From Pseudomonas lactucae (GTDB taxonomy: Bacteria; Pseudomonadota; Gammaproteobacteria; Pseudomonadales; Pseudomonadaceae), in contig NZ_JAFHKI010000032.1 of assembly GCF_016937615.1 (NCBI RefSeq), positions 1-64,000 on the forward strand: DNA of 64,000 nt, given 5' to 3'. Below are positions 34,238-44,656 of this stretch, piece by piece. Both the position numbers and the translations under genes were made by a program. The notes below the pieces were generated by a model. The model made no database searches, was not told where the DNA came from, and was given only the letters and a program-made list of their open reading frames with translations. How positions within the stretch are numbered: position 1 is the first letter of the stretch; every line of letters starts with the position of its first letter.

Positions 34238-35575
34238 ATGTTTGCTTTCTTTCGTCCTGCCGCGCACCAGGCGCCCCTGCCTGAAGAAAAAATAGACAGT
34301 ACCTACCGACGACTGCGCTGGCAGATCTTCGCCGGTATTTTCTTCGGTTACGCCGGGTACTACCTGCTGCGCAAGAACTTCTCCCTGGCCATGCCCTACC
34401 TGATTGACGAGGGTTATACCCGGGGCCAACTGGGCCTGGCGATGTCGGCGATCGCGATTGCCTATGGCCTGTCCAAGTTCCTCATGGGCCTGGTGTCCGA
34501 CCGTTCCAACCCGCGTTACTTCCTGCCCTTCGGCCTGCTGGTGTCAGCGGGCGTGATGTTCATTTTCGGTTTCGCGCCCTGGGCCACATCCAGCGTGACC
34601 ATGATGTTCATTTTGCTGTTCATCAACGGCTGGGCCCAAGGCATGGGCTGGCCGCCAAGTGGACGCACAATGGTGCACTGGTGGTCGCAGAAAGAACGCG
34701 GCGGCGTGGTGTCGGTATGGAACGTGGCGCACAACGTCGGCGGCGGCCTGATCGGCCCGCTGTTCCTGCTGGGCATGGCCTGGTTCAACGACTGGCATGC
34801 AGCGTTCTATGTACCGGCCACCGTGGCCCTGCTGGTGGCGGCGTTTGCCTTCATCACCATGCGCGACACCCCGCAATCGGTGGGCCTGCCGCCGATTGAA
34901 AAGTACAAGAACGACTACCCGGAAGGCTACGACGCCAGCCACGAAGAGGAATTCAGCGCCAAGGAAATCTTCGTCAAGTACGTGCTGCGCAACAAGATGC
35001 TGTGGTACATCGCTTTCGCCAACGTCTTCGTCTACCTGCTGCGCTACGGCGTGCTGGACTGGGCACCGACCTATCTCAAGGAAGCCAAGCACTTCACGGT
35101 GGACAAGTCGTCGTGGGCATACTTCTTCTATGAGTGGGCGGGTATTCCGGGCACGCTGTTGTGCGGCTGGATGTCGGACAAAATCTTCCGTGGCAACCGC
35201 GGCCTGACCGGCATCGTGTTCATGGCGCTGGTCACCGTGGCGACCCTGGTGTACTGGCTCAACCCGCCGGGCAACCCGATGGTCGATATGATCGCGCTGT
35301 TCTCCATCGGCTTCCTGATCTACGGCCCGGTGATGCTGATCGGCCTGCAGGCATTGGAGCTGGCACCGAAGAAAGCCGCCGGTACGGCTGCGGGTTTCAC
35401 CGGCCTGTTCGGTTACCTGGGTGGCTCGGTGGCGGCAAGCGCGGCCATGGGCTACACCGTGGACCATTTCGGCTGGGACGGCGGTTTCGTGCTGTTGATC
35501 GGCGCGTGCCTGCTGGCGATCGCGTTCTTGATCCCAACGCTGTGGCACACCAACAGTGTCAGCTCGGCGCGTTAA
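34238..35575 (+). CDS. glpT: glycerol-3-phosphate transporter (antiporter)
   Basis: 445-aa MFS organophosphate:phosphate antiporter of the inner membrane, importing sn-glycerol-3-phosphate and also the route of entry for fosfomycin. The family N-terminus [20 protein letters not shown], the substrate-pocket segment [15 protein letters not shown] and [19 protein letters not shown] are present, with twelve predicted helices. GGAG lies 7 nt before the ATG. Two GlpR-like operators upstream indicate repression without glycerol-3-phosphate. The 3' end overlaps the opposite ChaC gene by 4 bp. Confidence 0.97.
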   Translation: MFAFFRPAAHQAPLPEEKIDSTYRRLRWQIFAGIFFGYAGYYLLRKNFSLAMPYLIDEGYTRGQLGLAMSAIAIAYGLSKFLMGLVSDRSNPRYFLPFGLLVSAGVMFIFGFAPWATSSVTMMFILLFINGWAQGMGWPPSGRTMVHWWSQKERGGVVSVWNVAHNVGGGLIGPLFLLGMAWFNDWHAAFYVPATVALLVAAFAFITMRDTPQSVGLPPIEKYKNDYPEGYDASHEEEFSAKEIFVKYVLRNKMLWYIAFANVFVYLLRYGVLDWAPTYLKEAKHFTVDKSSWAYFFYEWAGIPGTLLCGWMSDKIFRGNRGLTGIVFMALVTVATLVYWLNPPGNPMVDMIALFSIGFLIYGPVMLIGLQALELAPKKAAGTAAGFTGLFGYLGGSVAASAAMGYTVDHFGWDGGFVLLIGACLLAIAFLIPTLWHTNSVSSAR

Positions 35576-36225
35576 CCGCCTGCGCAGTCCTTTGCACAAC
35601 GCTTGAGCCGCGCCTCCAGATTCTTGTCTGGCATGGCATGGCTACGCAGGGCGTTTACGGTCTGCTCGACATAATCGCGAGTGGTGCCGTAACGCCCGCA
35701 AGCGCTCTGCAGCACATGGTTGAGTACGATATCGGGCAGGTTGCCGGCGTAGCTGGGCAAGTGCCGCTCCAATACAAACCCCAGCGCCTGCACCTGAGTG
35801 CCATCCTCCAGACGGCAACTGAGCCAGTGAGGCTTGTAGGAAGGGTAAGGCATCTCGCGCTGCCACAAGGCGTAGAGCGAGGCTTCGAGTTGATCTTCCG
35901 GCAAGCGGTACGCAAACCCGCTGCAAGAGCCGCCGCGATCCAGGCCGAATACCAGCCCCGGTAATTCCGGCGTCCCCCGATGCTCGTGAGACCACAGATA
36001 CAGGCCACGGTGATAACCATGCACCCGTGCCCGCACCCGCTCGGTCGAGGAACATTCAGGGCGCCAGATCAGCGAGCCGTATGCAAACAGCCAGACCGGC
36101 CCACCCTTGTGCCGACCCATGGTGGCCTGCATCGAGCTCATTAACTGTTCGTGCGTGAGTTGCGGCCCCAGATCGAGCCGCGGAGGGTAAGCCAACTGCA
36201 GAAGATCGGTTTCTATGGCGGTCAT
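35572..36225 (-). CDS. ChaC-family gamma-glutamylcyclotransferase
   Basis: 217-aa glutathione-degrading enzyme, releasing 5-oxoproline and Cys-Gly from glutathione. The nucleophile-binding loop [13 protein letters not shown] near residue 45, the [26 protein letters not shown] segment (split here by family convention) and the C-terminal [13 protein letters not shown] match ChaC. It converges with glpT with a short overlap. The ATG at 36225 is used. The physiological trigger in Pseudomonas is unknown. Confidence 0.9.
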   Translation of the reverse strand: MTAIETDLLQLAYPPRLDLGPQLTHEQLMSSMQATMGRHKGGPVWLFAYGSLIWRPECSSTERVRARVHGYHRGLYLWSHEHRGTPELPGLVFGLDRGGSCSGFAYRLPEDQLEASLYALWQREMPYPSYKPHWLSCRLEDGTQVQALGFVLERHLPSYAGNLPDIVLNHVLQSACGRYGTTRDYVEQTVNALRSHAMPDKNLEARLKRCAKDCAGG

Positions 36226-36521
36226 GGCGAAAAGCGGTACGCCTCCTATGTGTTACTCGGTGTAAACAACTTTAACCCAATCCCCTGGGGTGGCAATAAG
36301 CTGCCCGTCGCGGCTATAGCTTAAGGACATTTACGCAAGACAATAAATACCGTAACCGCATAAGTACGGATATAAGCCCAAGGGTCATTCGTCAGGATTG
36401 CAACCGTCAATCCCGCTACCTTCAGCCCCGGTTCAGCCTGGGAACGCGCCAAGCCGTCAAAATAGCGCGCACATCACGACCCACCTAGCCGCCCGTCACA
36501 TCGACTATCGAGGTCGCACCC
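36226..36521. other. intergenic region between chaC and the barrel gene
   Basis: 296 bp holding the divergent promoters of chaC and the small outer-membrane protein gene. It is locally AT-rich around 36320-36375. No ORF or strong hairpin is apparent. Confidence 0.35.
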
Positions 36522-37004
36522 ATGAAAAATTTTCGACTGCCTGGCCTGTTGTTCCTGGCCCAGGCCACGACCGCACTGGCTGGCGAAACGCCCATCGACA
36601 ACGATGACAAGGGCTTCTGGTACGCACAGACCAGCGTCTACACGCGGCACTTCGCACCGGACCCGGACCACAACAACAACCAGGACCTGATCGGCCTGGA
36701 GCGCAATCAAGCCTCGGGTTTCGTATACGGCGCAGCGACATTTCGCAATTCGTTCAGCCAGCGCTCGTACTACGCCTATGCGGGCAAGCGCTATGACGTG
36801 ACGGACTATCCGGTGTACCTGAAGCTGACCGGCGGGGCGATCCAGGGCTATCGCGGCCAGTACCGCGACAAAATCCCATTGAACCGTTTCGGCGTGGCGC
36901 CGGTGATCATTCCGTCGGTGGGCACCCATTACGGGTCCGTGGCGGCGGAGTTGGTGCTGCTGGGGTTCAATGCGGCGATGGTGACAACTGGCGTGCGTTT
37001 CTAA
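36522..37004 (+). CDS. small outer-membrane beta-barrel protein
   Basis: 160-aa exported protein. The signal peptide (residues 1-20, cleaved after ALA) is followed by alternating Tyr-rich strands and a final strand ending AAMVTTGVRF with a C-terminal Phe, the pattern of an outer-membrane barrel of eight strands. The overall layout recalls lipid-modifying barrels such as PagP or LpxR, but I cannot place its catalytic residues. It converges with the reductase gene across a short hairpin. Confidence 0.75.
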   Translation: MKNFRLPGLLFLAQATTALAGETPIDNDDKGFWYAQTSVYTRHFAPDPDHNNNQDLIGLERNQASGFVYGAATFRNSFSQRSYYAYAGKRYDVTDYPVYLKLTGGAIQGYRGQYRDKIPLNRFGVAPVIIPSVGTHYGSVAAELVLLGFNAAMVTTGVRF

Positions 37005-37013
37005 ACGTGCACC

Positions 37014-37032
37014 GAGCGGGGCAAGCCCGCTC
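37014..37032. terminator. short REP-like hairpin
   Basis: GAGCGGG-GCAAG-CCCGCTC in the 45-bp gap between two convergent genes. It may serve both as a terminator. There is no T tract. Confidence 0.45.
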
Positions 37033-37049
37033 ACTACAACAGCCGGCAG

Positions 37050-38017
37050 TCATTGACGCGGGGCATAGGCGAATACGTCAGCACGCATCTGGTGCGCATC
37101 CATGCCGGCGTCGACCAGCGCATCCAGGGTGCCGTAGATCATCGCCGGTGAACCGCTGGCATAGACATGCACGCCCTTGAGGTCGGCAATGTCTTCACAC
37201 ACCGCTTCATGCAATAAGCCGCAGCGTCCTTCCCAACCGCACAAGTCGCTGACAACTTTGTGCAGGAACAGGTTGGGCAGTTGCTGCCATTGTTCCCAGT
37301 GTTCGATCTGATAGAAATCTTCCGGGCGACGCACGCCCCAGTACAGATGCACCGGGTGTTTGAAGCCGGAGGCGCGGCAATGTTCGATCAGACTGTGCAT
37401 CTGCGCCATACCCGTACCGGCCGCGATCAACACCAGCGGGCCGTCCGGCAGCTCAGCCAGGTGAGTGTCGCCAAATGGCATCTCGATACGGGCCATCCGG
37501 TTACGTTGCAGTTGCTCCAACAAGTTGCGCGCGCTGTCTTCGCGAGCCAGTACATGCAGTTCCAGCTCGCGCCCGGCATGGGGTGCCGAGGCCAGGGAAA
37601 ACGCCGACTTCTCGCCGTTTTCCCGTTCAATCATCAGATACTGCCCGGCATGGTAACGCACCGCCTTGCCGGCCGCGCGAGCAGGCGCACGCGCCACACA
37701 TCGCCACCGACGTCCACGCACTCACTCAACTGGCATGACAACTTGCGCAACGGCAATTCTCCCGGCGCCAACACGCCATCCCACAGCACGATGCAATCTT
37801 CCAGCGGCTCGGCGATGCAGGTATAGAACTCACCGTGGTCACGCACTTCGCCGGCTTGTTGCACACGGCCTTCCACCAGCAGCGCCGCGCACACGTGGCA
37901 TACACCATTGCGACAAGCCTGCGGGCACTCGTAGCCCAGGCGGTGCGCACCTTCGAGGATTCGCTCGCCAGGGGCCAGCTCCAGCACCGCGCCAGAAGGT
38001 TGCAGGGTTACACGCAT
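37050..38017 (-). pseudogene. ferredoxin-type NAD(P)H reductase (CDP-6-deoxy-glucoseen reductase-like), frame interrupted
   Basis: Soluble electron-transfer flavoprotein. The N-terminal 2Fe-2S ferredoxin domain has the cysteine pattern CPQACRNGVCHVC (about 32-44) plus a later Cys. An FAD-binding part follows, with YHAGQYLMIERENG, then an NAD(P) part with LVLIAAGTGMAQMHSL. Near 37672-37684 one base appears to be lost, so the frame from 38017 ends prematurely at 37634. Restoring it gives 322 aa, normal for this family. The ATG shares a base with the ubiD TGA, so the two are co-transcribed. Confidence 0.85.
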
Positions 38018-39483
38018 CAATCTATTCCCAATTCTTTCCAGATCGCATCGACACGCGCGGTCACGGCTTCATCCTTGACGATTACCCGGCCCCACTCGCG
38101 GGTAGTTTCACCCGGCCATTTGTGGGTGGCGTCCAGGCCCATCTTCGAACCCAGGCCCGATACCGGCGACGCGAAGTCGAGGTAGTCGATCGGCGTGTTG
38201 TCGATCATCACCGTGTCGCGCTTGGGGTCCATGCGCGTGGTGATGGCCCAGATCACGTCGTTCCAGTCGCGGGCATTGATGTCGTCGTCGGTGACAATAA
38301 CGAACTTGGTGTACATGAACTGTCGCAAAAACGACCACACACCGAGCATTACCCGCTTGGCATGACCGGGGTACGACTTCTTCATCGTCACGATGGCCAT
38401 GCGATACGAGCAGCCTTCAGGCGGCAGGTAGAAGTCGGTGATTTCCGGGAATTGCTTCTGCAGGATCGGCACGAACACTTCGTTGAGCGCCACGCCGAGA
38501 ATGGCCGGCTCATCCGGCGGACGGCCGGTATAGGTGCTGTGGTAGATCGGTTTGATGCGGTGGGTGATGCGCTCGACGGTGAACACCGGGAAGCTGTCGA
38601 CTTCGTTGTAGTAGCCGGTGTGATCGCCGTAGGGGCCTTCATCGGCCATTTCGCCCGGGTGAATCACACCTTCGAGGATAATTTCCGCAGTGGCCGGCAC
38701 TTGCAGGTCGTTGCCACGGCACTTCACCAGCTCGGTACGGTTACCGCGCAGCAGGCCGGCGAAAGCGTATTCGGACAGGCTGTCGGGCACCGGCGTCACG
38801 GCGCCGAGGATGGTCGCCGGGTCAGCGCCCAGGGCCACGGAGACCGGGAACGGTTTGCCGGGGTGCTTTTCGCACCACTCACGGAAGTCGAGGGCGCCGC
38901 CACGATGGCTCAGCCAGCGCATGATCACCTTGTTGCGGCCGATCACTTGCTGACGGTAGATCCCCAGGTTCTGGCGGTCCTTGTTCGGACCCTTGGTGAC
39001 GGTCAGCCCCCAGGTGATCAGTGGGCCGACATCGCCGGGCCAGCAGGTCTGCACCGGCAGCATGGCCAGGTCGACGTCGTCGCCTTCGATGACCACTTCC
39101 TGGCACACCGCGTCCTTGACCACCTTGGGGGCCATGGCAATGATCTTGCGGAAGATCGGCAGCTTGGACCAAGCGTCCTTCAGCCCCTTGGGCGGCTCGG
39201 GCTCCTTGAGGAAGGCCAGCAGCTTGCCGATCTCGCGCAGTTCGCTGACCGACTCGGCGCCCATGCCAAAGGCCACGCGCTCGGGCGTGCCGAACAGGTT
39301 GCCGAGCACCGGGATGTCAAAACCGGTCGGGTTCTCGAACAGCAGCGCCGGGCCCTTGTTGCGCAGGGTACGGTCGCAAATCTCAGTCATTTCCAGCACC
39401 GGGGAAATCGGCATCTGGATGCGTTTCAACTCTCCGCGCTGCTCAAGTTGCTGCACGAAATCCCGAAGATCCTTGAATTTCAT
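38017..39483 (-). CDS. ubiD: 4-hydroxy-3-polyprenylbenzoate decarboxylase
   Basis: 488-aa prenylated-FMN-dependent decarboxylase of ubiquinone synthesis. It acts on polyprenyl-4-hydroxybenzoate and requires the UbiX flavin prenyltransferase. Family blocks include [40 protein letters not shown] and the C-terminal [14 protein letters not shown]. The ATG at 39483 (MKFKDLRDF) is preferred over one four codons upstream. The partner reductase gene overlaps at the 3' end. A third ubiquinone locus in the same window, with ubiH and ubiI, lies 17 kb away. Confidence 0.96.
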   Translation of the reverse strand: MKFKDLRDFVQQLEQRGELKRIQMPISPVLEMTEICDRTLRNKGPALLFENPTGFDIPVLGNLFGTPERVAFGMGAESVSELREIGKLLAFLKEPEPPKGLKDAWSKLPIFRKIIAMAPKVVKDAVCQEVVIEGDDVDLAMLPVQTCWPGDVGPLITWGLTVTKGPNKDRQNLGIYRQQVIGRNKVIMRWLSHRGGALDFREWCEKHPGKPFPVSVALGADPATILGAVTPVPDSLSEYAFAGLLRGNRTELVKCRGNDLQVPATAEIILEGVIHPGEMADEGPYGDHTGYYNEVDSFPVFTVERITHRIKPIYHSTYTGRPPDEPAILGVALNEVFVPILQKQFPEITDFYLPPEGCSYRMAIVTMKKSYPGHAKRVMLGVWSFLRQFMYTKFVIVTDDDINARDWNDVIWAITTRMDPKRDTVMIDNTPIDYLDFASPVSGLGSKMGLDATHKWPGETTREWGRVIVKDEAVTARVDAIWKELGID

Positions 39484-39590
39484 TAACCATGCCACCCGTA
39501 AAATAGGCGTACATCCTACCTGCTCTGAGGGCGGCTGGCAGCCCTATCGGCGGCGCAATTGCCGGCCAGGTGTCGTTAAAACCCCAGGCA

Positions 39591-39619
39591 AAAAAAATGG
39601 CGCCCCTGGGGGCGCCATT
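39591..39619 (-). terminator. Rho-independent terminator of rho
   Basis: The stem AATGGCGCCCC/GGGGCGCCATT is followed, reading leftward, by an eight-base T run. It lies 23 bp past the rho stop codon. Confidence 0.9.
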
Positions 39620-39641
39620 CTTTCGGACCTGAAACGCAGTA

Positions 39642-40901
<1,260 letters not shown>

Positions 40902-40936
40902 ATAGGAATGACGTAATCATTTATGGAGGGGGGGAA

Positions 40937-40955
40937 ATTAAGCTTTTGGCTTAAT
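40937..40955 (-). promoter_or_regulatory. rho leader hairpin
   Basis: The inverted repeat ATTAAGC-TTTTG-GCTTAAT lies about 40 bp before the rho start codon and is followed in the transcript by a C-rich stretch (TTTCCCCCCC). Rho genes are often autoregulated through C-rich leader RNA. The role is inferred. Confidence 0.4.
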
Positions 40956-41098
40956 GAGGCCGCGCCGCAGAGAAGGCGACAGGATCGCGTACTAATCGAA
41001 AAGGAGTGCGTCGGCGACGGCTTGCAGGGGGCAGTGGAGAAACCAGTGCGGAGCCGAATGTACCACCTGAGTTTCGGAGCGTCTAGCCCTGCTTTACG

Positions 41099-41128
41099 AA
41101 AAAGCCCCGCGATTTGCGGGGCTTTTTT
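41099..41128 (-). terminator. Rho-independent terminator of trxA
   Basis: A 9-bp stem AAGCCCCGC/GCGGGGCTT with a 5-nt loop and T runs on both sides, 9 bp past the trxA stop codon. Confidence 0.92.
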
Positions 41129-41136
41129 GACGACGT

Positions 41137-41466
41137 TTAGATGTTGGCGTCGAGGAAAGCTTGCAGCTGGGACTTCGACAGCGCGCCCACTTTAGTGGCT
41201 TCGACGTTGCCGTTCTTGAACAGCATCAGCGTAGGAATACCACGCACGCCGTGCTTGGCCGGGGTTTCCTGGTTGTCGTCGATGTTCAGCTTGGCGATGG
41301 TCAGCTTGCCTTCGTAGGTGGTTGCAATGTCGTCCAGGACCGGAGCGATCATTTTGCAAGGGCCGCACCATTCAGCCCAGTAATCAACCAGCACCGGGCC
41401 AGTAGCCTTGAGTACTTCGGCCTCAAAGGTCGCGTCGGTGACGTGCTTGATAAGATCGTTGCTCAT
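41137..41466 (-). CDS. trxA: thioredoxin 1
   Basis: 109-aa cytoplasmic disulfide reductase that supplies electrons to ribonucleotide reductase, methionine sulfoxide reductases and others. The active site WCGPC has Cys34 and Cys37, and the cis-proline segment RGIPTLMLF follows. The ATG at 41466 gives the standard length. A frame open to 41508 is not used. It is upstream of rho as in many gammaproteobacteria, and its own terminator separates the two. Confidence 0.98.
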   Translation of the reverse strand: MSNDLIKHVTDATFEAEVLKATGPVLVDYWAEWCGPCKMIAPVLDDIATTYEGKLTIAKLNIDDNQETPAKHGVRGIPTLMLFKNGNVEATKVGALSKSQLQAFLDANI

Positions 41467-41586
41467 GGATGTCTCCGGATTGTAAGCAAAAAAAACGTTG
41501 CCCATCATAGCCGCCCTTCCCCCGTTCAGGAAGCCGCCTCTGATTGAGTCTTGCTATGGTGGTGCATGAGTTTGGATATGGACCAA

Positions 41587-42282
41587 TCAGGGCGTCACCG
41601 GAGTCACAAAGGCAATACCGGTGCGCAATGCCGCATTACGTACATGTTCCTGCATGGTTTTCTGCGCTGGCGCACTGGCGCGTCGAGCGAGGGCACGCAG
41701 GATTTTGCGATGCTCCTGCCAGGTCTCCATGGCCCGCTCCGGCCGGATGAACGGTAGTTTCTGACTCTCCAGGAATACCTGCGCGCTGGCACTCAGGATG
41801 CTCGCCATCGCCTGGTTGCCGCTGGCCAGCAGGATGCGCTGGTGGAATTCGAAGTCCAGCCGTGCGGCCGCTTCAAAGTCGCCGGCCTTGAGCACCTTGC
41901 GCATCGCCTCGACGTTATCTTCCAGGCTGTCCAACTCGTCAATCGTCAATGTCACCGCCGCCAGCCCCGCCGCAAACCCTTCCAGGGCGTAACGCAACTG
42001 GAAAATATCCAGTGGCGTGGCCTGTGCCGCGAAAGGCCAGGCAAACCCCGGCGATTCATCCGCGGCTTGCACGAACACGCCTTTGCCCGGCTGCACGCTG
42101 ACCACCCCCAAGGCACTCAGAGACGACAATGCCTCGCGCAATGACGCCCGACTCACGCCTAACCGCAGGGCCAGGTCGCGCTGGGACGGCAGCGCATCGC
42201 CCGGCCCGAAGCCCTGCTCCTTGATCAGTTTGCGGATGGCCTGCAGGGCCGCTTCCGGTACGGCTTGGGCGATGGAATTCAT
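41587..42282 (-). CDS. GntR-family (FadR subfamily) transcriptional regulator
   Basis: 231-aa repressor-type regulator. The N-terminal winged helix-turn-helix, GDALPSQRDLALRLGVSRAS (about residues 28-47), is followed by an FCD ligand domain (about 90-215) with the metal-binding type Asp and His positions. It is divergently transcribed from the polar amino-acid ABC operon, so it very probably controls that operon. A palindrome ACAACT-N8-AGTTGT lies just upstream of its start. The effector is unknown. Confidence 0.93.
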   Translation of the reverse strand: MNSIAQAVPEAALQAIRKLIKEQGFGPGDALPSQRDLALRLGVSRASLREALSSLSALGVVSVQPGKGVFVQAADESPGFAWPFAAQATPLDIFQLRYALEGFAAGLAAVTLTIDELDSLEDNVEAMRKVLKAGDFEAAARLDFEFHQRILLASGNQAMASILSASAQVFLESQKLPFIRPERAMETWQEHRKILRALARRASAPAQKTMQEHVRNAALRTGIAFVTPVTP

Positions 42283-42301
42283 AGAATACTCAAGGTTCCA
42301 G

Positions 42302-42321
42302 ACAACTGAGCGGCTAGTTGT
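42302..42321. promoter_or_regulatory. candidate GntR operator
   Basis: ACAACTGAGCGGCTAGTTGT is a perfect 6-bp inverted repeat with an 8-bp spacer, 20 bp in front of the regulator gene in the divergent promoter region. A second repeat (AGACCAG twice, around 42417-42432) lies on the transporter side. Confidence 0.35.
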
Positions 42322-42537
42322 AAAGCTATTCGCGGCCGGCGGCAAGCCACGCCCCAAAGGGGCTCGCGGGGTTTTGCCGGCGCTCGAAAAGGGTGCGAAA
42401 AGCGCAGGCACTGTTCAGACCAGTAAGACCAGCGCACCCCAACAAACCCCGGCCCTGCAGAGGATTGCGAGGGGGCTGGCATGGGCTGTGCAATGAGCAA
42501 ACTCAGAAAATCCCTTCGCCCTTCTCGGAGAGTTGCC

Positions 42538-43323
42538 ATGACCAAGCGTTACAGCGCCCTGCTTACCGCCCTGTTCGCCAGCCTGATGTTGAGCCAGGCT
42601 CCCGCCCAGGCCAACGGTCTGGACGATATCGTTGCCCGTGGCACCCTCAAGGTCGCCGTGCCCCAGGACTTCCCGCCGTTCGGCTCGGTCGGCCCCGACA
42701 TGAAACCCCGTGGCCTGGACATCGACACCGCCAAGCTGCTAGCCGACCAGCTCAAGGTCAAACTGGAGCTTACCCCGGTCAACAGCACCAACCGCATCCC
42801 GTTCCTTACCACCGGCAAGGTCGACCTGGTGATCTCCAGCCTGGGCAAGAACCCGGAGCGGGAAAAAGTCATCGACTTTTCCAACGCCTACGCACCCTTC
42901 TACCTGGCCGTGTTCGGCCCGCCTGACACCGCCATCAGCAGCACTGACGACCTCAAGGGCAAGACCATCAGCGTGACCCGTGGCGCCATCGAAGACATCG
43001 AGTTGACCGCCGTAGCGCCCAAGGAAGCCACCATCAAGCGCTTCGAAGACAACAACTCGACCATCGCCGCCTACCTGGCCGGCCAGGTCGACCTGATCGC
43101 CAGCGGCAACGTGGTGATGGTCGCGATCAGTGAACGCAACCCTAAACGCGTTCCGGCGCTGAAGGTGAAGCTCAAGGATTCACCGGTGTACGTGGGCGTG
43201 AACAAAAACGAGCCGGCATTGCTGGAGAAGGTCAACCAGATCCTGGTCGCGGCCAAGGCCGATGGCAGCCTGGAAAAGAACGCGATGCAATGGCTGAAAG
43301 AGCCGCTGCCCAAGGATCTTTGA
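42538..43323 (+). CDS. polar amino-acid ABC transporter substrate-binding protein
   Basis: 261-aa periplasmic binding protein of the SBP_bac_3 type. The signal peptide (1-24, cleaved after AQA) is followed by the mature start GLDDIVARGTLKVAVPQDFP and the family motif MKPRGLDIDTAKLLADQL. The DLVISSLGKNPEREKVIDFS segment is also typical. It binds an amino acid for the two permeases and ATPase encoded directly downstream. GGAGAG precedes the ATG at 42538. An upstream ATG at 42481 is judged too early. The exact ligand is not readable. Confidence 0.92.
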   Translation: MTKRYSALLTALFASLMLSQAPAQANGLDDIVARGTLKVAVPQDFPPFGSVGPDMKPRGLDIDTAKLLADQLKVKLELTPVNSTNRIPFLTTGKVDLVISSLGKNPEREKVIDFSNAYAPFYLAVFGPPDTAISSTDDLKGKTISVTRGAIEDIELTAVAPKEATIKRFEDNNSTIAAYLAGQVDLIASGNVVMVAISERNPKRVPALKVKLKDSPVYVGVNKNEPALLEKVNQILVAAKADGSLEKNAMQWLKEPLPKDL

Positions 43324-43340
43324 TAGGACGGAGCTGACTC

Positions 43341-44009
43341 ATGGCGTATCAATTTGACTTTGTGCCGGTGCTGGCAAACACCGACCTGCTACTGCGCGGT
43401 GCGTTGTTCACCCTTGAGCTGACGGCCATCGGCGCGATCCTGGGGGTGGCGCTGGGCACCGTGGGCGCGGTGGTAAGGGCGTGGAAGATCCAGCCGTTCG
43501 CCTGGTTCTTCGGCGTGTATGTCGAGTTGATCCGCAATACGCCGTTCCTGGTGCAGCTGTTTTTCATCTTCTTCGGCCTGCCGTCCCTGGGGCTGAAGAT
43601 CACCGAGTGGCAAGCCGCCGTATTGGCGATGGTGATCAACCTGGGGGCCTACTCCACCGAAATCATCCGCGCCGGCATCCAGGCCATCCCGCGCGGGCAA
43701 CTGGAAGCCGCCGCCGCGCTGGCAATGACGCGCTTCGAAGCGTTTCGCCATGTGGTGCTGCTGCCGGCGCTGGGCAAGGTGTGGCCGGCCCTGAGCAGCC
43801 AGATCATCATCGTGATGCTCGGTTCGGCGGTGTGTTCGCAGATCGCCACCGAGGAGCTGAGCTTTGCCGCCAACTTTATCCAGTCGCGCAACTTCCGCGC
43901 GTTTGAAACCTATGCCCTGACCACCCTGGTGTACCTGTGCATGGCGTTGATGATTCGCCAGTTGCTCAACTGGATCGGCCGCCGCTTTGTGATGAGGAAC
44001 AGCCGATGA
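43341..44009 (+). CDS. amino-acid ABC transporter permease (HisM/GlnP family)
   Basis: 222-aa inner-membrane permease with five helices. The N-terminal LLRGALFTLELTAIGAILGV, the conserved YVELIRNTPFLVQLFFIFFGLP and the EAA-like loop QLEAAAALAMTRFEAFRHVV identify the family. Its gene starts 17 bp after the binding-protein gene and overlaps the second permease gene as ATGA. The two permeases should form a heterodimeric channel. Confidence 0.93.
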   Translation: MAYQFDFVPVLANTDLLLRGALFTLELTAIGAILGVALGTVGAVVRAWKIQPFAWFFGVYVELIRNTPFLVQLFFIFFGLPSLGLKITEWQAAVLAMVINLGAYSTEIIRAGIQAIPRGQLEAAAALAMTRFEAFRHVVLLPALGKVWPALSSQIIIVMLGSAVCSQIATEELSFAANFIQSRNFRAFETYALTTLVYLCMALMIRQLLNWIGRRFVMRNSR

Positions 44010-44656
44010 GTGATTTTTCATTCTGGGACATCGTGCGCAACCTGCTCACCGGCCTGCAATGGACCTTGTTGTTGTCGGTGGTGGCGTTTGTCGGCGGCGG
44101 CCTAATCGGCCTGCTGGTAATGACGATGCGCATCAGCCGCAAAGCCTTCCCGCGCAATGTTGCACGCACCTATATCGAACTATTCCAGGGCACGCCGCTG
44201 TTGATGCAACTGTTTCTGGTGTTTTTCGGCGTCGCCTTGCTGGGCGTGGACATCTCGCCCTGGCTGGCGGCGGCGATTGCCCTGACGCTGTTTACCAGCG
44301 CCTATCTCGCTGAAATCTGGCGCGGCTGCGTCGACTCCATCGCCCACGGGCAGTGGGAAGCGTCGGCCAGCCTGGCCCTTAACCCGCTTGAGCAGTTGCG
44401 CTATGTGATCCTGCCCCAGGCGCTGCGCATTGCCGTCGCGCCAACGGTGGGGTTCTCGGTGCAAGTGGTCAAAGGCACCGCCGTGACCTCGATCATCGGC
44501 TTCACCGAGCTGACCAAAACCGGCGGCATGCTCGCCAACGCGACCTTCGAGCCCTTCATGGTCTATGGCCTGGTGGCCCTCGGTTACTTCCTGCTTTGTT
44601 ACCCCTTGTCCCTCAGTGCGCGCTACCTGGAAAGGAGACTGCATGCCTCTGCTTAG
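44006..44656 (+). CDS. amino-acid ABC transporter permease (second subunit)
   Basis: 216-aa permease of the same family as its neighbour, with YIELFQGTPLLMQLFLVFFG and the loop QWEASASLALNPLEQLRYVI. The ATG overlaps the previous TGA and the 3' end overlaps the ATPase gene by 14 bp, so the three are translationally coupled. It pairs with the upstream permease in the inner membrane. Confidence 0.93.
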   Translation: MSDFSFWDIVRNLLTGLQWTLLLSVVAFVGGGLIGLLVMTMRISRKAFPRNVARTYIELFQGTPLLMQLFLVFFGVALLGVDISPWLAAAIALTLFTSAYLAEIWRGCVDSIAHGQWEASASLALNPLEQLRYVILPQALRIAVAPTVGFSVQVVKGTAVTSIIGFTELTKTGGMLANATFEPFMVYGLVALGYFLLCYPLSLSARYLERRLHASA

